Of a stretch of DNA of 34,216 nucleotides, positions 13,276 through 19,845 are shown piece after piece. Source of the stretch: a virus; the IMG/VR virus record IMGVR_UViG_3300033553_000804, positions 1 to 34,216 of that record. One strand, 5' to 3'. The notes beneath the pieces are model-generated. The model saw nothing but the letters and a program-made list of their open reading frames with translations, was not told the DNA's origin and did no database searches. The position numbers were made by a program, and so were the translations under genes. The number at the start of each line of letters is the position of its first letter. The first letter of the stretch is position 1.

Positions 13276-13478
13276 TTGAATTCAACCGTAAAAACCGAAC
13301 TTACTCCATTACCATTCCCGGAGATGAAACAAAGTACTTTTGTACAGTTCGTGCTATTGCGCGATTAATTGCCTGTTGCGACGAGGAGGCGCTTGATAAA
13401 GACACCATTTATCACACAAGTACATTACTCGAAGAAATGCTGCCCGGCCCTGGGCAGGAACTGGATTTCAAGCCCTAA
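13272..13478 (+). CDS. small regulator-associated protein, copy 2
   Basis: A 68-residue protein starting MIEFNRKNRTYSITIPGDET, with a helical middle (VRAIARLIACCDEEA) and ending LLEEMLPGPGQELDFKP. It is likely a paralogue of the 12771 gene by its start, the LLxxMLP motif, the GGAGGG site and its place after an RNA element. Function unknown. A terminator follows the stop within 6 nt. Confidence 0.65.
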   Translation: MIEFNRKNRTYSITIPGDETKYFCTVRAIARLIACCDEEALDKDTIYHTSTLLEEMLPGPGQELDFKP

Positions 13479-13483
13479 GAAAT

Positions 13484-13511
13484 GGACTGCTTTAGGGCGG
13501 TCCTTTTTTTT
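13484..13511 (+). terminator. intrinsic terminator with competing hairpin
   Basis: GGACTGC (13484-13490) pairs with GCGGTCC (13497-13503), 7 bp with one G-U, followed by eight T (13504-13511). A second hairpin, GCCCTAA (13472-13478) with TTAGGGC (13492-13498), shares two bases of the 3' arm and encloses the 5' arm, so only one of them can form. Confidence 0.8.
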
Positions 13512-13513
13512 AC

Positions 13514-13544
13514 TTGACACACAAGTTAATAGAAGTTACATTTG
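13514..13544 (+). promoter_or_regulatory. Bacteroidota-type promoter
   Basis: TTG (13514-13516), 20 nt, TACATTTG (13537-13544): a full consensus match, placed 13 nt before the ATG at 13558 and just after the preceding terminator. Confidence 0.85.
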
Positions 13545-13557
13545 TAACAAAACCGCA

Positions 13558-13791
13558 ATGAGTTACAACCGCAGAAATTTACTGGAAAGAATTATCGATA
13601 TTCAGAATATTTACAAAAAACATTCTAAGAATTTCGACGGCGGCTGTACCGATAAGCACATTTTTGAGAATATAATAAAACCCATTTACCGCATTTCCCG
13701 CTCCTGTTTTTACGAATACATGCGGACTCCTGCAGAAAAAGAGCTGAAACAGCTTGAAGAAGAAAGCAAAAATCAACTGCAGTTGTTTTGA
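13558..13791 (+). CDS. small hypothetical protein under its own promoter
   Basis: A 77-residue, mostly helical basic protein (NRRNLLERIIDIQNIYKKHS; KHIFENIIKPIYRISRSCFY), ending in a charged helix. The pattern IxRSCFYEYM suggests a recognition helix, so it might be a small DNA-binding protein, but no family is certain. A frame open from 13369 exists, but the promoter and the ATG at 13558 settle the start. It is the last rightward gene before the inverted head operon. Confidence 0.7.
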   Translation: MSYNRRNLLERIIDIQNIYKKHSKNFDGGCTDKHIFENIIKPIYRISRSCFYEYMRTPAEKELKQLEEESKNQLQLF

Positions 13792-13794
13792 GAA

Positions 13795-13825
13795 CTGAGC
13801 AGGTGACCGGAAGTCACCAGCTCAG
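13795..13825. terminator. bidirectional hairpin between convergent genes
   Basis: CTGAGC-A-GGTGAC (13795-13807), loop CGGAA, GTCACC-A-GCTCAG (13813-13825): 12 bp with one A-A mismatch. It fills the gap between the stops of the 13558 gene (+) and the 13826 gene (-). Its T-tracts are weak on both sides, so termination is likely but not certain. Confidence 0.65.
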
Positions 13826-14260
13826 CTAAAACACCTTTTTACAATCGAATTCCAAAAACGTAACCATCCACCCTTTATGTTTATGAAAATGTTGCCAGCC
13901 GGAAAGCTGGAAAGGCGATGTTAAAGCAATATCGGCTTTTTCGGGCGTGAATTTATCAAGCGCCTCAAGAACCAAATACACAACATCTTCGTGATCGAGT
14001 GCAATTGTATCACTAACTGCTCCATCAGCCCCGGCAATGGCTTGTGAAACTACGTGCGCACGCACACGCATAGGTGAGCGCCGCATTTGCTTGCTTACCT
14101 GGTCGAAGCTTAGTTTTTCGGGGAATTCAATAAACACCCGTGGAGTGGTTGGAATGCTGCCTTCGTACTGCACGTTGTACCACTCAATGCCCTTCAGTTC
14201 GCTTTCGGTGTCGGAAGTGTTTAAACGGTTTTTAACCGCTGTGTAAATGTCGTATAACAT
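13826..14260 (-). CDS. tail/neck completion-type protein
   Basis: A 144-residue protein starting MLYDIYTAVKNRLNTSDTES and containing TTPRVFIEFPEKLSFDQV and MRRSPMRVRAHVVSQA. Short proteins with this helix-then-beta plan, encoded last in the head block next to a gpG-like gene, usually cap the tail (terminator or completion proteins). Assignment is by position and general plan, not by a clear motif. It is transcribed leftward. Confidence 0.55.
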   Translation of the reverse strand: MLYDIYTAVKNRLNTSDTESELKGIEWYNVQYEGSIPTTPRVFIEFPEKLSFDQVSKQMRRSPMRVRAHVVSQAIAGADGAVSDTIALDHEDVVYLVLEALDKFTPEKADIALTSPFQLSGWQHFHKHKGWMVTFLEFDCKKVF

Positions 14261-14268
14261 AGTAAAAA

Positions 14269-14319
14269 AGTTTAAAGTTTCGAGTTTCGAGTTTAAAGTT
14301 CCGAATTCAAAGTTCCGGG
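14269..14319. repeat. degenerate short tandem repeat
   Basis: The gap before the 13826 gene is made of repeats of GTTTCGAG / TTTAAAGTTCCGAA-type units (for example GTTTCGAGTTTCGAGTTTAA). It is low-complexity sequence with no ORF or promoter, and looks like chromosomal intergenic sequence, not phage coding sequence. Confidence 0.6.
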
Positions 14320-14760
14320 TTATTTAAAAATGTCGTCGGCCATGCGGTTGAATTTGGATTGGATGCGATCAAACAAAGCTTCGCTTTCGCCTATCATCTG
14401 GCTTTGCGGCATTGTGAAATGAGGAGGCCTTCCGGCTTTTAATCCTTCGTTGTGCACATCGGCATAAGGCAATGCGCTTGTAAATTCAACCTTTGTTCCT
14501 AAAGCTTTTGAATCCTGTTGCCAGCTTCGTTTAAGGCTGCCTCCCCACTTTTCGCCTATCAGCTTTTTTTTGGCCTTTTCAATTTTCCGCTTTGGCCACT
14601 TCTTATAACTGCCCGTTTTTTGCTCAAAGCCTTCGTTGCGGAAGTTGTCGGCAATAAATTTAAGGCCTTCCACTTTAGCTACACCCGGAAGACGTTTTGC
14701 AAACTCAGGAACTTTCTGCTGTATTTGCGTTAGTTTTTGAGAAAAGTTGTTGTTTGCCAT
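14320..14760 (-). CDS. phage virion morphogenesis protein (Mu gpG-like)
   Basis: A 146-residue protein with the features of the virion morphogenesis family: a helical N-terminus ending FIADNFRNEGFEQKTGSYKK, a basic stretch with WPKRKIEKAKKKLIGEKWGG, then LKRSWQQDS and SALPYADVHNEG, a pattern shared with HK97 gp10/Mu gpG-type proteins that act in head-tail joining. It follows the MuF-like gene in the leftward operon. Confidence 0.8.
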   Translation of the reverse strand: MANNNFSQKLTQIQQKVPEFAKRLPGVAKVEGLKFIADNFRNEGFEQKTGSYKKWPKRKIEKAKKKLIGEKWGGSLKRSWQQDSKALGTKVEFTSALPYADVHNEGLKAGRPPHFTMPQSQMIGESEALFDRIQSKFNRMADDIFK

Positions 14761-14774
14761 AATTGTATATGTTG

Positions 14775-14794
14775 AGACGCAAAATTTTGCGTCT
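14775..14794. repeat. REP-like perfect palindrome
   Basis: AGACGCAAAATTTTGCGTCT is a perfect 20-nt palindrome with GAG before and GTAC after, in the 37-nt gap between two head genes. From memory, this palindrome is a widespread dispersed repeat in Bacteroidota chromosomes. In a tightly packed phage operon it is out of place. Confidence 0.65.
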
Positions 14795-14797
14795 GTA

Positions 14798-15754
14798 CTA
14801 AAAGTTTAAAGTGTCGCTGATTGTAGTAAATTCCAATTTACCGGCTTTCTCCTGGACTACAACATAGCTGTTTTTTCCGTTGAGATTGAAAGGAGCATAC
14901 TGGAAGCCTTCTTTGCCTGGTACCGGCTTAAATGTTTTGCCTTTAATTAAACCCTTCAAATTTTCGAGAAGCATGTTTTTCAGGGTATAGTCGCGGTGAG
15001 GCTGTTCAATTGCCTGCTTAATGCCTGCTTTAGTAACTTTTACCTTGCCAAATATTTTGCCAACCTGTGAGGCGCCATACTGCTTTGTAAAATCGTAATA
15101 AAAGCCTTGGGCAGTTGTAGCAATTTCGTCGGCCTTGCTTTTTGAGAAGCTGGTATAATACCCGGCTGAGTCGGAGAAAAGCTTTTGCTCGACTCCCGGA
15201 TTAAAGTCGAAGCCTTTTGGAGCCGTTGTATCTTCAAAGCCTTTGTATTTCTCCTGGTCTTTATTAACCGGATCATCGGTTTGTACCAGCTCGCAACGGC
15301 AACCCCAACCCAGGGGCGGTGTGTGGCCGCTCCAGAACGGGTCGTTCATTGGAAGTATTATTCCATCCAATTTGGCATGTTCGGCCCTTACATCGCTGTC
15401 GCCTGCAGTACGGTATTCGAGGTTAGGGTAAATGTCGGCATTTTCTTCGAAGCCCATCCAGCGTTCAGCTGCTGCACTGTGAGCGAAAATGGTTTGTTCC
15501 TCAACCTGCCTGTAGTTTTTATACTTCTTTTCAATCTTCTGCTTATCGAGGTCGGTACGGACTTCGATAAGTTCCTTTTCCTTTTGCGCCTGGCGGAAGT
15601 GGGCATATTTTGCGGCATCAGCCTGAAGGTTGTCAAAGAGCTTAAGGCGTGGATTGTCGGGTGTAATTTTCGACAGATCGACCTGTGTACCCATCTGCAC
15701 TTGTTTTTGATACAAGTTGAAAACAGCCTCCGGGGTATCTTCATCGGCGGCCAC
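14798..15754 (-). CDS. MuF-like minor head protein
   Basis: A 318-residue protein carrying the Mu F-like head morphogenesis domain at about 85-160: ADIYPNLEYRTAGDSDVRAE, H126, DGIILPMNDPFW, and PPLGWGCRC at 146-154. MuF proteins are minor capsid components near the portal. The start at 15754 is GTG. The frame stays open upstream into the portal gene, across an A10 run, so the true N-terminus is uncertain. The C-terminal ~120 residues (KGKTFKPVPGKEGFQYAPF onward) may be an extra domain, as MuF proteins often carry C-terminal toxins or enzymes; none is recognised. Confidence 0.85.
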   Translation of the reverse strand: MAADEDTPEAVFNLYQKQVQMGTQVDLSKITPDNPRLKLFDNLQADAAKYAHFRQAQKEKELIEVRTDLDKQKIEKKYKNYRQVEEQTIFAHSAAAERWMGFEENADIYPNLEYRTAGDSDVRAEHAKLDGIILPMNDPFWSGHTPPLGWGCRCELVQTDDPVNKDQEKYKGFEDTTAPKGFDFNPGVEQKLFSDSAGYYTSFSKSKADEIATTAQGFYYDFTKQYGASQVGKIFGKVKVTKAGIKQAIEQPHRDYTLKNMLLENLKGLIKGKTFKPVPGKEGFQYAPFNLNGKNSYVVVQEKAGKLEFTTISDTLNF

Positions 15755-15768
15755 GGCTTTTTTACCCG

Positions 15769-16992
15769 TTACCAGGGAGTAACTAAGCGCGCTTTTTTTT
15801 TTAATGAAGCGCCGGCTTTTTTGCCGTTTTCGCTTTCCTGTTCGTCATCATTAATTTCAGTGTCTTTTTCCTTTTCAGGTTCCACTGCCAATTTTGGTTT
15901 TTCATCGAGTGACGGGAAACGGCCTGTAGCTCCTTCGAGCGGGTAACCCCAATGTATCAAAAATGGGATTAGTTCGTAATTAACGATGTTTTGACCATCG
16001 CGCAAACGGGTTGAGGTGAAATCATCCAATATGCGTTCAGAGACTTCAGCACTACCAACAAAGCTTTTTTCAGCACCTACACCGTATTGGCCATTTATGA
16101 TTTTTGCAATATAATGGTCGCACTTATCAATGTTTTTGTCGTAAATAAGGTAACCGCTTCCATTGTTTGAAGCTTCAAATTTATTGACAACATCTTCAGT
16201 ACCCACAAGCGCATAGCCGTTGCGTGAAAAGTTTGCAGCTCCCTTTTCAATTATTGCAAGGTCGTTGCCTTCGGCATCGGTTTGAATTACGATACGCGGC
16301 TGTCCCCACTTTTCGCTGTGCTCGTTCCAGTCGCGACGGGCAAAGCTTTTTATTATCACTTCGCGGGTAAGCACTTCTAACAACCCAAGGCTTTTTTTAT
16401 CGCCCAATTCAAGCAAAAAGAAATCGTAAGGATTAACAACTTCCCCTTTTTCCTTGTCTTCATTGGCATACGATATGCCGGTTGTGTCGGTTGCCTCAAT
16501 AATGATATTGCGGTTATGCGGGTACACGTTGAAAACAGGGAAAAGCATGCAGTCTATAAATTGCCCGTCTTCATCGAATTGCCCGAATTCAACAAGGCGA
16601 TATCCCCACAGTTCTGTATCGATTAAGATCTCTTTAAACTTATCGAACCAGGGCTTTTCGAAAAGTGCTGTCAGCTCCTCATTTTCTTTTCCATCTTTTG
16701 AAATGACAAACTTTTCAGCTTTCATTTTATTGACAGCAATACGGCGCTGGGTCATTACTTCGGCATCGGTAAGCGTGTTTTCGTACATGCGGTACAGTTC
16801 TGTCCATGACGGGTTTTGGGTGTCTTTTGCATCCTGCACGTAAGTTCTCAGGGTGCCAAGCTCCATCTGCACACGGTCGGGCTGTGGCAGGTTCACCTGG
16901 TCGGAATAGCGCCCACCTTTTTTTGCAGATGATTTTTCGATTGGCTCTGCTTTAGCCACTGCCTCTTTGTTGAGAAAAGAAAAAAGTCCCAT
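15769..16992 (-). CDS. phage portal protein, Mu gp29-like (DUF935)
   Basis: A 407-residue protein of the DUF935 portal family, a ring at the vertex for DNA entry. Diagnostic parts are YRMYENTLTDAEVMTQRRIA (about 67-86), then FEKPWFDKFKEILIDTELWG, and SFARRDWNEHSEKWGQPRIV in the middle. The acidic C-terminus (EPEKEKDTEINDDEQESENG) is probably disordered. An A10 run (minus strand, 15793-15802) lies 10 codons before the stop. It is encoded between the gp36-like and MuF-like genes. Confidence 0.88.
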   Translation of the reverse strand: MGLFSFLNKEAVAKAEPIEKSSAKKGGRYSDQVNLPQPDRVQMELGTLRTYVQDAKDTQNPSWTELYRMYENTLTDAEVMTQRRIAVNKMKAEKFVISKDGKENEELTALFEKPWFDKFKEILIDTELWGYRLVEFGQFDEDGQFIDCMLFPVFNVYPHNRNIIIEATDTTGISYANEDKEKGEVVNPYDFFLLELGDKKSLGLLEVLTREVIIKSFARRDWNEHSEKWGQPRIVIQTDAEGNDLAIIEKGAANFSRNGYALVGTEDVVNKFEASNNGSGYLIYDKNIDKCDHYIAKIINGQYGVGAEKSFVGSAEVSERILDDFTSTRLRDGQNIVNYELIPFLIHWGYPLEGATGRFPSLDEKPKLAVEPEKEKDTEINDDEQESENGKKAGASLKKKARLVTPW

Positions 16993-17003
16993 TTAAGTAG
17001 ATT

Positions 17004-17426
17004 TTAAAATATGTCATGGTTGCGGGCTGTATCGCTGCCGAACCTGTAATTGCTTTTTGTTAGCCCTGTTGTATCATCAGTGAGTGCATCGAGCGTTGAA
17101 GACAGTTTGCCGGTTGCAATCTTTTCGATGTTTTTAAGCTGCAGCCTGTAGTTCTCATCAACCCGCTCCGGTATGTCAACATCTTCGACTGAGTTGTACA
17201 GGTAATACACCGTAATGTGCACCAGCATTCGCACAAGCATGTCGTTACGGCTTGTAGTTGTTTTCAGCAGTTCGGCATCAATATCGTAGTTTGCCCTGAG
17301 CGGGTCAAGCTCCGATAGTGCCAGGTCTTCTGCAGTTTCCAGGTTGGCATCGGCAGCACCCCTGAGCTGTGCAAGCGTATTGCTGCCAATGATGCCCGTT
17401 AAGTCAGTTGTTGTAAGGAATTGCAT
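17004..17426 (-). CDS. Mu gp36-like protein (DUF1320)
   Basis: A 140-residue protein resembling DUF1320/gp36: MQFLTTTDLTGIIGSNTLAQ, acidic DLALSELDPLRANYD, then MLVRMLVHITVYYLYNSVED. The family is found next to the portal in Mu-like phages and is thought to act in head completion. The order here (gp36-like before the portal in transcription) differs from Mu. Confidence 0.75.
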   Translation of the reverse strand: MQFLTTTDLTGIIGSNTLAQLRGAADANLETAEDLALSELDPLRANYDIDAELLKTTTSRNDMLVRMLVHITVYYLYNSVEDVDIPERVDENYRLQLKNIEKIATGKLSSTLDALTDDTTGLTKSNYRFGSDTARNHDIF

Positions 17427-17432
17427 ACCTGG

Positions 17433-17585
17433 TTACTTTTTGTAGTAGATTGCCTGGAAGCGGTCGAACGGGACAATGCTAACAATTGTGATTTCGTTTT
17501 CATTCACGAATTCAACAAGCATGTCGGGCGTTTGAAAGTGTTTTACTTCCAGTTTCTTTTTTGTAGTAGCTTTTTTTGTTGCCAT
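17433..17585 (-). CDS. 50-residue hypothetical protein of head operon
   Basis: A short gene with a Lys/Thr-rich start (MATKKATTKKKLEVKH) followed by DMLVEFVNENEITIVSIVPF and DRFQAIYYKK. It fills the space between the terminase (stop 17602) and gp36-like (start 17426) genes with small gaps of 16 and 6 nt. The mature part resembles a small beta-barrel. Its spacing and clean codon use support it. Function unknown. Confidence 0.65.
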   Translation of the reverse strand: MATKKATTKKKLEVKHFQTPDMLVEFVNENEITIVSIVPFDRFQAIYYKK

Positions 17586-17601
17586 TTTAATAGAATTTTG
17601 G

Positions 17602-19185
17602 TTAAAAAATTGAACGTATATCGGTCCGGGAAAACTGCCCGGTTCTCATGCCTTGTGAATCGCCTCCGCGCTTGGCTTTCTTTTTATCGAGCTTATGAAC
17701 GCCACCTTCCACGGCATCGGGTCCATCGTCTTTTACTCCAGATGTAGGAAAGCCCAAAAACTGATCGCGGGTTTCAATCATGTCAGGCTTTTGCTTATGT
17801 GCCCGGTTAAAACGGATGAAGCATTGCTCAGTAAGTGGAGTCAGGTTTTCAATACGGACCTCTTTGTCGGGCTTTTTGCGTTTATCTCCTCTTATCCTGA
17901 GCATAGGCGGGTTTTCTTCACCATAGCGCCAATACTCTTCAAGCATTAGATCCTGAATGAAGTTTGCCTCCATCCAGTGCTTTATTTTAAGGTTATCCGG
18001 AACTTGGCTTGCAAGTGCATAATGGCCGCGTACCATTTCAGCGGTTGAGCATTGGCGGTTGAAGCAGTCAATAATATCAAAATACCTTCCGGTTTTACCC
18101 ATCAGCATAATGGCCTTATTGTCGGAGGTCATTGTTTTTTTGTAGCTTGGATCGTTATAAGTTATCAGCTCATCGTAAAGATTCAAGGGCAAAACATCAA
18201 CCCAGGGCAAATGCTCTTCCTTAAAAGTTTTGCCTTCAATAGTGTGTTCGTGAAAGAATTCTTTAAGACCACGGCGCCACCCCATTTTCCTCATTTTTTT
18301 GAGAATCATTTCGCGGGTATATCGTTTCCATGCAGGCGCTCCTTTTGGTCCAAGGTCTTTTTTATGTGTCCGTGGATTTTCAAGGGCAAATACTTTGGAA
18401 TGATACAGGCCTTCGCGTTTCGGGTCGTCGGGTTCAATGTCGCCAACAATATGAGCAACAACCGATTTTTTGCCGGTACGGTTACCAACACCAATTAAGC
18501 GGCTGCCTGTAATTGGCATAGCCCCGTAAAAGTCTTCAAGAATCCAGTTAACAACCTCATTAACGCGGTCCTCATTTCTTACCAAAACAGCGTCATCAAT
18601 ATCATCGAATACTCCATAGTTTGGCCGTTTTTCTGCCTCCCTGGTACCGCGTGGCGATTGCCCGCGACCGAATGCCCAAAAACCAATGCCATCAACTGAA
18701 GTAAATTGCCCATCCTGCCATTTGCCCTGGTTGTACTGTTCACCAAAATCAGAAATGTACCGTTTATTGAACATCAGCTCCGCCTGAATGTCACCCAGCA
18801 GCATATTTGCTTTATTGAGGTTTGCTGAAGCTACCATCATTCCGGTTAATTCGCCTTTTGCTTTCAGGAGCATTGGCATCATAACATCCCAAATGATTGA
18901 TTTGGCGTGTTCGCGCGGCCACTCCATCATTGCAAAAATATCCTTATTTGCAGCAACCTCTTTGCAGTCGCGTTTATGGAAATAAGCAAAATCGCAATCA
19001 ATTAAATGACTGAAGTAATAGTTAAAGAACTTTGTTTCGTTGCCTGGTTTAAGCAGGTCGGCAATACGGTTCTTTTTAGCCTGTTCGCTTTCACGGGCTT
19101 CGGGACTGAGGCGTTTTATTGCTGCCTTTTCCTTTAGCCAGGCTTCATATTCCTGCCGCTCTTTGAGGCGCATTATACCTGTCAT
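17602..19185 (-). CDS. terminase large subunit (Mu gp28-like)
   Basis: A 527-residue packaging ATPase/nuclease. The ATPase domain has a deviant Walker A, REHAKS (91-96), after MMEW, and a Walker B ending DDIDD (194-198), as in Mu gp28-type terminases. The nuclease domain has YNDPS with D345 and the C-terminal VKDDGPDAVE (484-493). It starts on the stop of the small subunit gene (ATGA). It cuts and pumps DNA into proheads; Mu-like phages package headful with flanking host DNA. Confidence 0.9.
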   Translation of the reverse strand: MTGIMRLKERQEYEAWLKEKAAIKRLSPEARESEQAKKNRIADLLKPGNETKFFNYYFSHLIDCDFAYFHKRDCKEVAANKDIFAMMEWPREHAKSIIWDVMMPMLLKAKGELTGMMVASANLNKANMLLGDIQAELMFNKRYISDFGEQYNQGKWQDGQFTSVDGIGFWAFGRGQSPRGTREAEKRPNYGVFDDIDDAVLVRNEDRVNEVVNWILEDFYGAMPITGSRLIGVGNRTGKKSVVAHIVGDIEPDDPKREGLYHSKVFALENPRTHKKDLGPKGAPAWKRYTREMILKKMRKMGWRRGLKEFFHEHTIEGKTFKEEHLPWVDVLPLNLYDELITYNDPSYKKTMTSDNKAIMLMGKTGRYFDIIDCFNRQCSTAEMVRGHYALASQVPDNLKIKHWMEANFIQDLMLEEYWRYGEENPPMLRIRGDKRKKPDKEVRIENLTPLTEQCFIRFNRAHKQKPDMIETRDQFLGFPTSGVKDDGPDAVEGGVHKLDKKKAKRGGDSQGMRTGQFSRTDIRSIF

Positions 19186-19661
19186 GACATTAACCTCCGC
19201 TTATCGTTAATATAGTCGTCGGCATGATCGATAATGTCCTGTGCCAAATCAATGTCGCGGTCTTTTAACCAGGAGGTAAATTCACGAATGATCTTCACCA
19301 CATTCGACCATTCCAGTTCTTTACCTTTAATAGTAGTGAACAGCTTCTGCAGGGCATCAATTTCGCCTTTGGGAATAAGGGCAGCCTTCAGTTCATCCAT
19401 GTTAGGATCTTCACCCAGGGCGCGCTTAAGCTTTTCGGCCATTAAACGAATAATGGTTGACTGGTGCTCAAGTGCAACCAGGGCATTTTCTTCGGAAGTC
19501 TTTTTGGCAATAGACTGCATGCTCCGGTTTTGGCGGAGATTGTTTTTAGTGACATGCCGGGAAATTGTAACCTCTGACAGTTTAAGAATACGGGCAATAT
19601 CCTTTTGCTCGCAACCTTCATTAAACAGAATATCGATAGCAGCCTGCTTTGTTAGTGCCAT
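19182..19661 (-). CDS. terminase small subunit-like (Mu gp27-like, DUF1804)
   Basis: A 159-residue protein with an N-terminal helix-turn-helix (about 3-38, ILFNEGCEQKDIARILKLSE then VTISRHV) and a helical rest (STIIRLMAEKLKRALGEDPN; EFTSWLKDRDIDLAQDIIDH). It precedes and overlaps the large subunit gene, the usual place of DUF1804/gp27-type small subunits that recognise the packaging site. It is the first gene of the leftward operon. Confidence 0.8.
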   Translation of the reverse strand: MALTKQAAIDILFNEGCEQKDIARILKLSEVTISRHVTKNNLRQNRSMQSIAKKTSEENALVALEHQSTIIRLMAEKLKRALGEDPNMDELKAALIPKGEIDALQKLFTTIKGKELEWSNVVKIIREFTSWLKDRDIDLAQDIIDHADDYINDKRRLMS

Positions 19662-19723
19662 TTTTTAAGCTTTTAAAAGCGTAAATGTGGCTATTTAAAA
19701 ACTGGTTAAAAAGAAACTGTGAA

Positions 19724-19754
19724 AGGGTTGGACGAAAGTATTTTAGGGTTGGAC
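19724..19754. repeat. two direct repeats AGGGTTGGAC, possible operator
   Basis: AGGGTTGGAC at 19724-19733 and 19745-19754 are identical and start 21 bp apart, two turns of the helix. They lie in the divergent region between the leftward and rightward late operons. Such spacing suits binding by a dimer or two dimers on one DNA face. A candidate site for late gene control; inference. Confidence 0.5.
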
Positions 19755-19796
19755 ACTTACTTGTTTTGTGCAAAAAAACAATTGACTTTTACGGCT

Positions 19797-19827
19797 CAAA
19801 GATATAGCAAAAGTGCCGACAATTCAA
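19797..19827 (-). promoter_or_regulatory. leftward Bacteroidota-type promoter
   Basis: On the minus strand, TTG (19825-19827), 20 nt, then TATCTTTG (19797-19804) is a full match to the consensus. It would start a transcript near 19790 for the terminase-portal-MuF operon. No equally good rightward promoter is visible in this 184-nt gap. Confidence 0.8.
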
Positions 19828-19845
19828 AATGAAAAAAGCATGTAA

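Noticed and set aside
13369-13557. N-terminal extension of the 13558 gene
   Set aside because: The extension overlaps the 13272 gene, a terminator and a promoter, so translation must start at 13558.
15185-15946. 253-codon plus-strand ORF antisense to the MuF-like gene
   Set aside because: It is the complement of clear MuF-like and portal genes with recognised motifs; its Phe/Leu/Cys-rich composition is typical of a shadow frame.
19797-19845. Rightward promoter for the protease/capsid operon
   Set aside because: TTGACT at 19782-19787 is present, but the sequence 20 nt later (TAGCAAAA) does not match TAnnTTTG, so I did not list it.
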